Below are positions 6,868 through 13,979 of a DNA stretch of 27,703 bases, one piece after another. The translations under genes and the position numbers were made by a program. The stretch's first letter is position 1; the number at the start of each line of letters is the position of its first letter. The stretch comes from a virus: positions 1 through 27,703 of IMG/VR virus record IMGVR_UViG_3300008117_000335. One strand, given 5' to 3'. The notes beneath the pieces are model-generated. The model made no database searches, had not been told where the DNA came from, and worked only from the letters and a program-made list of their open reading frames with translations.

Positions 6868-7970
6868 TATAAAAATTCTCCAAGGTCTTGGACGGGAGGT
6901 ACTATTGATCGTTGTGTGGCTGGAGTATTGTCGATATTTCCAGAATTTTTAGGCAATACTAATCCTACTATTCCGCCAACACTACCTATAATTCCACTAA
7001 TCGCTGCCGGACTACTTAAAACATTAATAGCTTCGTTCCGTAAACTTGCACCAGATAGTTTTCCAATATTCTTTGCGGTGTTCACTGCTTTTATGGCTGT
7101 CCCTAAAAATCCACCCACACTGCCAAATGCTGATCCGCCTGCAACGTCCCCGAATATACCTTCTAAACCATCTAGTACTCCGCCTTCACCTAATAGATTT
7201 CCTACGCCGCCACCTGCTACAGTCAACGGGCTAGGTACATTATCATAATAAAGATTGGCAAAGCCTTTGGGTGTGTCACGTGAAACATTTCCAGAACCGT
7301 AAACAACCGATTCGTATTCTATATTCATTGACATCTCATTAAACTCATTTGCCGAATAACCAGCATCACCGTGCTGCCAACTTGTTATTTTTGGATTGAT
7401 TAGTTTATAACTTAAAAAACGTCTTCGACTCATAGTAAATATGGTAATAGAGTCAAAGAAGTCTACTGTTTTTCCTTGTCTGTCTAGGCTGTATCTAAAA
7501 CCTTCAAATGCTGTTCCTGATGCCTGTAGGTTAGTTTTTGAAAATGCAGCTTCTGGATTATGTCGATCCTGTACATATGATCCCATATACAATGCCCATA
7601 ACGCATTTATAACGCCAGCGGTATCGTCATGAAATTTCATGCTGATGCCTTCATAACTGAAGTTTTTATAAATTATGTGTTTTCTATTGTATTGATTTTT
7701 AGTGACTGTTTCAAATTTATACTTGGGTAGATCTGTACTTTTTATCAAATAGCCAATTTCATCAGCATGAGTGTTTGTAAATGTTGCAGATGTTAACACG
7801 CTCTTGTTAATTTCAAATTTCACATAGAACATGAACTTGCTACGAGGCATCATCCTGTAGCCGTTTTCTACAAACAATCTGCTAGCATGGCGCCAGCTGG
7901 CTAGGCCACCTTTAGGTGTTAGTAGGCCGTCTCCGACACCACCAAGAAATCTTGTGAATACATTTGACAT
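6867..7970 (-). CDS. Tail tube-domain protein (gp54/gp19-like, baseplate tube initiator candidate)
   Basis: The 367-residue product has a probable tail-tube fold in its first ~240 residues. Segments include RSKFMFYVKFEIN, IGYLIKSTDLPKYKFETVTKNQYNRK, ISMKFHDDTAGVINALW, SITIFTMSRRRFLSYKLINPKITSW and MSMNIEYESVVYGSG, the usual order of tube-type strands. The C-terminal third (about 250-350) is Gly/Ala/Val-rich and hydrophobic (GGGVGNLLGEGGVLDGL, SGIIGSVGGIVGLVLP). In T4, gp54 and gp48 initiate tube assembly on the baseplate, and their size fits (320 and 364). The identification as gp54-like rests on fold-like pattern and length, not on clear identity. It follows a terminator and a late-promoter box 5 bases before its ATG. 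Confidence 0.65.
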   Translation of the reverse strand: MSNVFTRFLGGVGDGLLTPKGGLASWRHASRLFVENGYRMMPRSKFMFYVKFEINKSVLTSATFTNTHADEIGYLIKSTDLPKYKFETVTKNQYNRKHIIYKNFSYEGISMKFHDDTAGVINALWALYMGSYVQDRHNPEAAFSKTNLQASGTAFEGFRYSLDRQGKTVDFFDSITIFTMSRRRFLSYKLINPKITSWQHGDAGYSANEFNEMSMNIEYESVVYGSGNVSRDTPKGFANLYYDNVPSPLTVAGGGVGNLLGEGGVLDGLEGIFGDVAGGSAFGSVGGFLGTAIKAVNTAKNIGKLSGASLRNEAINVLSSPAAISGIIGSVGGIVGLVLPKNSGNIDNTPATQRSIVPPVQDLGEFL

Positions 7971-7983
7971 ACAATTATTTAGT
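7971..7983 (-). promoter_or_regulatory. Late promoter box CTAAATA, 5 bases before ATG 7970
   Basis: TAAATA is at 7976-7981 on the minus strand, followed by ATTGT and ATG. It lies directly after the T-tract of the terminator at 7983-8018. A leaderless transcript is predicted. Confidence 0.75.
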
Positions 7984-8018
7984 CGTAAAAAAACCTGGAG
8001 TTTAATCCAGGTTTTTTA
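7983..8018 (-). terminator. Rho-independent terminator after tail tube gene
   Basis: On the minus strand AAAAAACCTGGA pairs with TCCAGGTTTTTT around a short AT-rich loop and ends in seven T. It begins about 15 bases beyond the tail tube stop at 8032 and closes the sheath-tube operon. Confidence 0.9.
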
Positions 8019-8031
8019 ATAGTTAAAACTA

Positions 8032-8664
8032 TTAACCGCGACCAGTTACTGATTCGCCAATAGTTCTTCCAACCAGTGCTCCGATACCACGCTCTGGGCC
8101 TGTACCGTTTGCACCTGCAAACTGAACAGCATTATCACACTTGATGGTTAGTGCTATAGACATTGGTTCGTTTGTTCCGTAGTTAGCTTCACCGTAGTTT
8201 ACTTCAGAAACAAAACAACCATAAATTTCCCATTTTTCAAGGATGTTTGGTTCCAATGTTCCGTTGCCACCATCTAACATTTCGATGTTCATTTGGAATT
8301 TATAATCAATACCAGAACGTGCAGAAGCCTGTTCCATGAAATCGTATTGTTTCTGGATCTGTTGTCCAACAATCTTTTGCACCTGTCCGTTAGCATCATC
8401 ACGAAGATTCAATGTAAAATCGCCCCACGATGGTTTACCAGCAAGTTTGACCTTTGAGTTGTAGATCTCAATTGTCATTTCTTCAAAAGTTACTGTTGGT
8501 CTAGTAACGTCAGAAACTTGTTTTGTTAATTCTGTACTAGCTTCAACACCAAAACCTAGCAATAGCACCCTAAAGCGATATTTTAGTTTTGGCATCAGCA
8601 GCGCAGTGCCGCTGTTGCCGTTTGAAGTAGGAACCGAAATTCTATTTAAGGAAGTTAGTGCCAT
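8032..8664 (-). CDS. 19: Tail tube protein (gp19-like)
   Basis: The 210-residue product is the likely subunit of the inner tail tube through which DNA passes. T4 gp19 has 163 residues. Characteristic pieces are the N-terminal YRFRVLLLGFG strand, a VSDVTRPTVTFEEMTIEIYNSKV segment, KPSWGDFTLNLRDDANG, the QQIQKQYDF helix and KWEIYGCFVSEVNYGEANYGTNEP near the end. It lies two bases after the sheath gene, has a strong Shine-Dalgarno (AGGAGA), and is followed by a terminator, so sheath and tube form one late operon. The extra length over T4 is at the ends (first ~25 and last ~20 residues, Gly-rich). Confidence 0.9.
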   Translation of the reverse strand: MALTSLNRISVPTSNGNSGTALLMPKLKYRFRVLLLGFGVEASTELTKQVSDVTRPTVTFEEMTIEIYNSKVKLAGKPSWGDFTLNLRDDANGQVQKIVGQQIQKQYDFMEQASARSGIDYKFQMNIEMLDGGNGTLEPNILEKWEIYGCFVSEVNYGEANYGTNEPMSIALTIKCDNAVQFAGANGTGPERGIGALVGRTIGESVTGRG

Positions 8665-8666
8665 TT

Positions 8667-11600
8667 TTAAATTTCTCCTGTATTCTTAATACGCAATGGA
8701 ATGTAAATAAATTCTACCGCTTTTACTGGCTCAATAGCAATATCTACCCATAGCTCGTTGCGATCGACTCTTGCATTTGTGTTATTAGACTCGTCGCAAA
8801 CTACTGCGAAGTCATATAGAGCACGTAAGCCTACCAACTCGATCAATAGACTCTCAACAGCGCCTTTAATCTCGTCTCGTGTAATCTTGTCATTTGGTTC
8901 AAAGATATAAGGACGAGCAAGTTTAGTCAACTGACTACGTAGATATACTGTTAAACGTGCTACGTTAATACGATCTAATGCTGATGCATTTCTTGCACGA
9001 GTCTTTTGACCGTACGCAACTAGACCAACTCCAACAAAGAATGGAATTGGATTAACTTTTAGATCATACAATGTATCGCGTTGACCTTCGTTCAATGCCA
9101 CTGACTGGAATTCACCAGTTGCTGCATCAATGTAGCCAACGCCTGTTGCATTGGTAATACCACCACGTCTTGTACCTGCTGGTGCAAACCATGGATAGCT
9201 AACTTGGTCGCTTAGAGCGATTGTACGCAACATCATGTGTGTTGCTGGAACAACTGCGTTAGCACCGCCCAAGTCTGTGGTAAATCCGTTTGGATACCAA
9301 ACTGCTGAATACTCGTCATAGCTAACAATACCTGTATCACCGTTGTCTAGTGCTCCGTTAGCATTAGTGCCCCAAGCTGTTAGGCTTGTTGCATCCGATG
9401 GTAATCGTAATGGTGTATCACCTAGAACAAACGCTGTCATGCCGCGATCTAAGTTCAAGTTGATCAAGTTGCTGTATGCTTCTGGATATCCAGGGCAAGC
9501 AATTAGGTTAAAGTTTCTACGCTCTTCGTCACGGATTTCTGAACTTGTATCGATAACGCTCTTTAGTTTTTGTACAACTAGAGCACGTTGAGCTTTACGA
9601 CCAAATGATCCTGAACCGTCTTCGTTATTTGGAGAAGCTGTAATCCAACGATCAGTTGCATAAGCACTTTGTCCGTCACCAATTACTGGACTATTGCCGG
9701 CATCGTTATAAAATGCTTCGTAGCGGACGTTCTTAGCTGCTGTATCGATGTAGCTGTTAGCATAACGTTTAACGTTGCCACCACTTCTACGTAGGTTCCA
9801 TAACAACATACCTTTTGGATATAGTGCTGGATCTGGACAGTCAAAGTCTACATAGTTACTGCTTAACAAGTCTTTAATCGTTGCTGCTGTATTACCGGTT
9901 GCACCACTTGCACCATAACGTGCATCGGCAAATAGAACACCGTCTTCTGTAGTTTGATCTGTTTTGTCAACGAAAACCCATTCTAAATTTAATCCATCAT
10001 AGCGATAGATAGTTGGAAAGTTTTCTAAATCTGCTGTACTAATCCAAAGATCGCCGTTGGCTAAATTACTGCCGCCACTTTGTTTTGTTGGCTCGCTGGC
10101 TGCAACAATAGGACCATTAACATCAGTTCCTGTATAAGGACTTGATGCATCTTTGTATCCAACCCAAATTTCGCCGTTGTGGACCATCATGTCAACTTGA
10201 TCAAACGCTGGGTTATACCACAATTGACCATCTTGTGGTTCTGCCAACGGAGTGGATGCTGTAGCATTATAATCGTCGGCAGCTAACGGAATCCAGTTAG
10301 TTGCTACAAAAGTTTCTGTTGCTCCAGTACCTACTGCATATAAATTTTGTGTACCGTCACCTGTGTCGATATCATATGCTGCAAATACACTAGTAATTGG
10401 ATTAAAGGTACCGTCTGTGAAGCGCATATCACCACCTTGTTTGTGATAAATTTGTACTTCGTTATCGGCAGTAACCGCAGCTTCAACATTTGTTAGTCCG
10501 GCTGCATTAATTTCAGTTGCTAGTGTTTCAGCATCAGTAGAATTTCCAAGAGCTGAGAAAGAAACAGTGACAGGAGCATATGCAGGAGTAGGCAATGCGC
10601 CATTTGATGTTCCTAATGTTACTCTACCTTTTAATGATTCTGCAATCGTAAACGTGTTTTGACCAACGCTAAATGTTCCGGAACCAATGACATCGGAAGT
10701 AATTACAGTATTTCCTGTAGTTGCTCTCTTCCATAGTCTAAAGGATGTAGTTTCTGGAGTAGCATCGATAGAAGAATTTTCAGTGCTATTACTTTGAACA
10801 AACAGGCTGTTTGCAGCGATTCCAACGCCTCCACCACTACGATCTAAGTAGTAAAGGGCTGCATGTGTGCTAGAATAGATAGGAGCTGAATATTCAACCC
10901 ATGTCTTAGTTGCTGCATTCCAACGCTTGACAATCCAACGAGCACCATAGTTAGGCTCAGTTGTTTTGATCCATACAGAACCTGTAGGGCGTGGCTTAGT
11001 GTTTGTTGATTTCCACTCCGGAACACTTGTGTGTGGAGTTTGTTGCAATGCTGGACTGAAATAAGTACCAATTGCTAGACCTAACTCAGTTAGTGCTGTT
11101 GCAGAATTTGTACCACCACCTGCAATAATAATAGCATCTGAATTTGTTGAATCATCAGATGCTGATAAATTACCGCTATCAGAATGCAAATATAATCTGT
11201 TATTGCTTACAACTGCTTGAACACCGTCTACTGCTAATGTAATATTGTTAGCTAATGTTGTAAGATTCGAAACAACAGTTATCAGTGTGCCGTTAATATA
11301 AAAAGTATTAGAAGGTGTTAATGTGCCAACAGTAGTTGCTCCGCTGACTGTAGGATGGCTTTGTGCCCAGTCGTTGCTACCAACTTCTACCCAGGTGTCG
11401 CCGCCTAACAATGTAGTGTTTCTCTTGTAATAAATTACAACTGGCTCTTTAAACAAGCTAAATCCAGCTTCGCCGGTATTGCCGATAGTTTGTGCAACCA
11501 CCGCATAATCACCAATGGAGCCTACTGAATCTTTTGGTTTCCGTGTGCCTGAATCAATTTTTACTGTATCGTCATCAGTTAATACCAATGGAGTTTTTAC

Positions 11601-12089
11601 TGCAAACTTCTGGCCGCCTGTTGTGGTAGCTGCTGCGCCATTCCACTCTTGGATACCCCAGGATGTTGCTCTTGTATCAAACCACCATGCGCCATCTGCT
11701 GGCTCTGCTCCCGGGGCGGTTGTTTGACCTTCAAGTTCGTCTAGATTGACATCAGCACGAACAATGAATGCTGCGTTAGATACACCCAAGAAGCTATATG
11801 CTGCTAGTAAACCATATTCGTTTCTTTCGCCACCATGTATAGGGCTCGAAGACGCTGTCTTCTCAAAGAAAGGAACACCGTAAGTGTCAACAAGTTCTCG
11901 TTGACTAGTGATCTTAAATGCTTTGCCGGTGTTAGCCGGTGTTGTTCCTGCGGCAGTACCTGTACCTGCTGCATTAGATTTGTTTTCTGCGGTTGCAATT
12001 ACAATAAGAGGAGTCGTACCAGGTTCTGCTGGTGTGTAAAAACTCTCATCAATTACTGTAACTTGTACGCCGGGTGATATTAGTGCCAT
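8667..12089 (-). CDS. 18: Contractile tail sheath protein (gp18-like), greatly enlarged
   Basis: At 1140 residues this is much longer than T4 gp18 (659). The N-terminus (MALISPGVQVTVIDES, and YSFLGVSNAAFIVRADVN near 105-115) and the C-terminal ~400 residues are sheath-like; the latter include FNLIACPGYPEAYSNLINL, RGGITNATGVGYIDAATGEF, ARNASALDRINVARLTVYL and VEFIYIPLRI. Between them (about 130-720) are repeated modules with a W(F/Y)(D/N) pattern: ADGAWWFDTRATSW, PTGSVWIKTTEPNYG, QDGQLWYNPAFDQ and ANGDLWISTADLENF. These probably form surface-exposed beta domains. It has a normal leader with AGGAGA and its own CTAAATA late-promoter box about 32 bases upstream. The tail tube gene follows at once. 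Confidence 0.95.
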   Translation of the reverse strand: MALISPGVQVTVIDESFYTPAEPGTTPLIVIATAENKSNAAGTGTAAGTTPANTGKAFKITSQRELVDTYGVPFFEKTASSSPIHGGERNEYGLLAAYSFLGVSNAAFIVRADVNLDELEGQTTAPGAEPADGAWWFDTRATSWGIQEWNGAAATTTGGQKFAVKTPLVLTDDDTVKIDSGTRKPKDSVGSIGDYAVVAQTIGNTGEAGFSLFKEPVVIYYKRNTTLLGGDTWVEVGSNDWAQSHPTVSGATTVGTLTPSNTFYINGTLITVVSNLTTLANNITLAVDGVQAVVSNNRLYLHSDSGNLSASDDSTNSDAIIIAGGGTNSATALTELGLAIGTYFSPALQQTPHTSVPEWKSTNTKPRPTGSVWIKTTEPNYGARWIVKRWNAATKTWVEYSAPIYSSTHAALYYLDRSGGGVGIAANSLFVQSNSTENSSIDATPETTSFRLWKRATTGNTVITSDVIGSGTFSVGQNTFTIAESLKGRVTLGTSNGALPTPAYAPVTVSFSALGNSTDAETLATEINAAGLTNVEAAVTADNEVQIYHKQGGDMRFTDGTFNPITSVFAAYDIDTGDGTQNLYAVGTGATETFVATNWIPLAADDYNATASTPLAEPQDGQLWYNPAFDQVDMMVHNGEIWVGYKDASSPYTGTDVNGPIVAASEPTKQSGGSNLANGDLWISTADLENFPTIYRYDGLNLEWVFVDKTDQTTEDGVLFADARYGASGATGNTAATIKDLLSSNYVDFDCPDPALYPKGMLLWNLRRSGGNVKRYANSYIDTAAKNVRYEAFYNDAGNSPVIGDGQSAYATDRWITASPNNEDGSGSFGRKAQRALVVQKLKSVIDTSSEIRDEERRNFNLIACPGYPEAYSNLINLNLDRGMTAFVLGDTPLRLPSDATSLTAWGTNANGALDNGDTGIVSYDEYSAVWYPNGFTTDLGGANAVVPATHMMLRTIALSDQVSYPWFAPAGTRRGGITNATGVGYIDAATGEFQSVALNEGQRDTLYDLKVNPIPFFVGVGLVAYGQKTRARNASALDRINVARLTVYLRSQLTKLARPYIFEPNDKITRDEIKGAVESLLIELVGLRALYDFAVVCDESNNTNARVDRNELWVDIAIEPVKAVEFIYIPLRIKNTGEI

Positions 12090-12120
12090 TCCCTATTCTC
12101 CTGGTAATAGTTGCTCATAT

Positions 12121-12127
12121 TATTTAG
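12121..12127 (-). promoter_or_regulatory. Late promoter box CTAAATA for tail sheath operon
   Basis: CTAAATA on the minus strand, with predicted start near 12115. This gives a leader of about 26 bases that includes AGGAGA. It differs from the leaderless-type boxes elsewhere in the window. The box overlaps one arm of an 8-bp inverted repeat. Confidence 0.65.
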
Positions 12128-12141
12128 CGGTATCCGCTAAA
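12123..12141. repeat. Perfect 8-bp inverted repeat overlapping the sheath promoter
   Basis: TTTAGCGG and CCGCTAAA are separated by TAT. One arm contains the CTAAAT part of the sheath late-promoter box. There is no T-tract on either side, so it is not a typical terminator. It could be an operator or an RNA hairpin in a read-through transcript. Confidence 0.5.
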
Positions 12142-12182
12142 ATTGGTACGTTATACCTAGAAGAAAAGGGGTTGAAAAGGTG

Positions 12183-12193
12183 TAAATAGATAT
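12183..12193 (+). promoter_or_regulatory. Late promoter box GTAAATA, 5 bases before ATG 12194
   Basis: TAAATA is at 12183-12188, followed by GATAT and ATG. It shares the spacing and the T before ATG with the minus-strand sites. An AAAAGG stretch further upstream is too far away to be a good Shine-Dalgarno. Confidence 0.65.
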
Positions 12194-12529
12194 ATGAGAC
12201 CACTTTGTAGGTGCGGACAACGACCCCGTGCTGTTAATTATAAAAAGAATGACAAGATTTACTATCGTAGTCTATGTGAAATCTGCATGTCGCACGGAGT
12301 TAATCATGGAATACCCCGCTGGGCTAGAGCAGGGTATAGGATAAAATCACAATGTGATAAATGCGGTTTTAAATCAATGCATTCTGAAGTTTTTAGAGTA
12401 TTTCACGTTGACGGTGATCTCAACAATTGTAGGCACAGCAATCTAAAAACTGTCTGTGTCAACTGTGCTACTGTGTTAGGCAAGGACGGAATAATGTGGC
12501 GGCAAGGGGATCTCGTCGCCGATTACTAG
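12194..12529 (+). CDS. Cys-rich HNH-like zinc protein
   Basis: The 111-residue product has CxC near residues 5-7 with CEICMSHG in the first third, then CDKCGF and CVNC pairs that can bind zinc. The segment VFHVDGDLNNCRHSNLKTVCVNC (about 70-92) follows the HNH nuclease pattern HxDGDxxN...NLxxxCxxC. The last histidine of a classical HNH core is replaced (CVNCAT), so nuclease activity is doubtful; a zinc-ribbon DNA-binding role is an alternative. I recall similar short proteins in T4-like marine phages. It runs against its neighbours and its 3' end overlaps the convergent dNMP kinase gene by 54 bases. A late-promoter box 5 bases before ATG suggests leaderless late expression. Confidence 0.8.
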   Translation: MRPLCRCGQRPRAVNYKKNDKIYYRSLCEICMSHGVNHGIPRWARAGYRIKSQCDKCGFKSMHSEVFRVFHVDGDLNNCRHSNLKTVCVNCATVLGKDGIMWRQGDLVADY

Positions 12530-13132
12530 GCCTTTTGATCGATCATATAATTCATCAATAGATCCGTTGTTATCTATAATTCCATCAAATTTACAACCAA
12601 TCCATGCCCACTCGCTGGCATGGATCTTTTTCATTTTCATAGAATTTAATCCAACGTTGTTGCCTTGATTTGCGCTAAGGGCGTCTTCATACCATGCGGG
12701 TAGATCACCTCGCTGCACCCAATAAATTTTTCCACCTGCTTTTTTAATAGCTTCAATTTCGTTAGGAAAACGACAATCACTAATTACCACATGATCTTTA
12801 CTATTGCGTATTTTGTTTTCTAAACTGGCAATCCAGATATCATCATGAAATGCTTTACGGCAAACTTCTGTACCCCAATATTGTAATACCCATCTAGGAG
12901 TTAATGTAGGCATGTCTAATCGTTCAGCCCACCAAGTATCAACTTGCTCTCGCCATTCGCGAGCTTCTTTAGTGCGCCCTTCTAACATGGTTCTGTCCCA
13001 GCCGAATACATGGGCAACAGCATCTTTTAGTGTTGATGCAAAACTTTCTCTTCTAAATTCGTGGAAGTTAACTAGATAGTCAGCGACTGTGTCCTTGCCG
13101 CTGCCAATAAATCCGCATATTCCTATAATCAT
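12476..13132 (-). CDS. 1: Deoxynucleoside monophosphate kinase (gp1-like)
   Basis: This 218-residue P-loop kinase has GFIGSGKDT at residues 7-15, the GSGKDT form typical of phage dNMP kinases. A DCRFPNEIEAIKKAGG segment near 120-135 is equivalent to the T4 gp1 DTRQDHEMDAARAMGA region. T4 gp1 phosphorylates dTMP, dGMP and hydroxymethyl-dCMP. Which nucleotides this enzyme accepts cannot be told, but a phage with modified bases would need it. It has a good Shine-Dalgarno (AGGAGAC) and a near-consensus sigma70 promoter, unlike all neighbouring genes. It is therefore an early-type gene set within a late region. The 3' end overlaps the convergent HNH-like gene. Confidence 0.9.
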   Translation of the reverse strand: MIIGICGFIGSGKDTVADYLVNFHEFRRESFASTLKDAVAHVFGWDRTMLEGRTKEAREWREQVDTWWAERLDMPTLTPRWVLQYWGTEVCRKAFHDDIWIASLENKIRNSKDHVVISDCRFPNEIEAIKKAGGKIYWVQRGDLPAWYEDALSANQGNNVGLNSMKMKKIHASEWAWIGCKFDGIIDNNGSIDELYDRSKGLVIGDEIPLPPHYSVLA

Positions 13133-13152
13133 AAATGTCTCCTATTAGATAC

Positions 13153-13181
13153 ATTATACTATAGAAAGTTTATAAGGTCAA
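13153..13181 (-). promoter_or_regulatory. Sigma70-type promoter for dNMP kinase
   Basis: On the minus strand TTGACC (13176-13181) and TATAAT (13153-13158) are separated by exactly 17 bases. This is nearly the perfect host housekeeping consensus. The predicted start near 13146 leaves a short leader with AGGAGAC before ATG at 13132. It indicates early expression by unmodified host RNA polymerase. Confidence 0.85.
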
Positions 13182-13187
13182 ATAAAT

Positions 13188-13946
13188 TTAACCAATTATG
13201 AATGTGTATCCGCTGCCACCTGATACTAGCGTTTCTAGTTCTTTAGTCAATCTTTCCAAATCAGCAGTTGCTTCTGATTTCATAGCAGCGCCGTTGAGAC
13301 TGCTGCCGCCTCCGGGTCCTGCAATTTGAGCAAATTTTTCACGTGCCTGTCCAAGCATCATTTTACAGTTGGCCAATGTATAGTCTTTGATCCATTGCCC
13401 TGCATAGGTATCTTCAATGATGGCAAAGTCGGGCTTAGTATTATAAACCTGTATCATGATTTCTTCAAATCCACGGGGACGCTGTAAGATTGTTAGTTTT
13501 CGACTCTGTGGATGCCAATTAAAACCAATAAATGATCCAAACATTTTGCCTACTAGTTCCTGATACTGACTAAACAATTCATAGGTTAGTAGGCCGCCCA
13601 TGTTTGTTGATGATAACAAATAGGTATTTGTATAGGCCAAGTTGAATGGTTCAAATACAGTGCCACCAGTACCATTGCCGGTTCTTGAGCCCACTGATCG
13701 TCTAAAAATCTGTCGTACCTGCTGAACTTCTTTTGGTAGAATATAGTCGTTTTGATTTTCTTGAAGTGTCAAAAACATATAGCTTTCTTCTACAGCATTA
13801 TCTGAACGTTGGCGGAAAACGCCTAGACTGCGGGTTAGGGCAGTTTCGTAGTGTATAGGATCTAGTTCTACATCAATCATGCCGTCGCCCAGCATGGTTT
13901 TACAGTAATCGTACACGCTTTGTTTGGATTGATCAATTTGGCTCAT
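13188..13946 (-). CDS. Neck / head-tail connector protein (gp13-like)
   Basis: The 252-residue product begins MSQIDQSKQSVYDYCKTMLG. Segments are GMIDVELDPIHYETALTRSLGVFRQRS (N-terminal helical region), NQNDYILPKEVQQVRQIFRR and LTYELFSQYQELVGKMFGS. These are followed by RGFEEIMIQVYN, YAGQWIKDYTLANCKMMLGQ and EKFAQIAGPGGGSSLNG, with a helical end and TFIIG. The combination of a YILP strand with a late LANCKMMLGQAREKF helix is that of T4-group gp13-type neck proteins, as I recall them. It seals the filled head and receives the tail. The start was placed at the ATG at 13944-13946, not at the longer frame, because the late-promoter box lies 5 bases upstream and the extension overlaps the divergent gene. 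Confidence 0.7.
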   Translation of the reverse strand: MSQIDQSKQSVYDYCKTMLGDGMIDVELDPIHYETALTRSLGVFRQRSDNAVEESYMFLTLQENQNDYILPKEVQQVRQIFRRSVGSRTGNGTGGTVFEPFNLAYTNTYLLSSTNMGGLLTYELFSQYQELVGKMFGSFIGFNWHPQSRKLTILQRPRGFEEIMIQVYNTKPDFAIIEDTYAGQWIKDYTLANCKMMLGQAREKFAQIAGPGGGSSLNGAAMKSEATADLERLTKELETLVSGGSGYTFIIG

Positions 13947-13959
13947 ACTGTTATTTATC
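13947..13959 (-). promoter_or_regulatory. Late promoter box GATAAATA, 5 bases before ATG 13946
   Basis: TAAATA is at 13952-13957 on the minus strand, followed by ACAGT and ATG. It is back-to-back with the rightward box at 13967-13972 inside a 33-base divergent intergenic region. Confidence 0.75.
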
Positions 13960-13966
13960 GTAGCGG

Positions 13967-13979
13967 TAAATATACTACT
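13967..13979 (+). promoter_or_regulatory. Late promoter box GTAAATA, 7 bases before ATG 13980
   Basis: TAAATA is at 13967-13972, then TACTACT and ATG. The spacing of 7 differs from the 5 seen at six other genes and would leave a leader of about two bases. No Shine-Dalgarno is present. Confidence 0.6.

Noticed and set aside
6916-7248. 110-codon rightward frame opposite the tube-domain gene
   Set aside because: Shadow of a Gly/Ala-rich coding stretch on the other strand, Pro/Leu-rich, with no ribosome site.
13920-13979. Upstream ATG for the gp14-like gene
   Set aside because: The extra 20 residues overlap the gp13-like gene and the divergent promoters; ATG at 13980 follows a TAAATA box.
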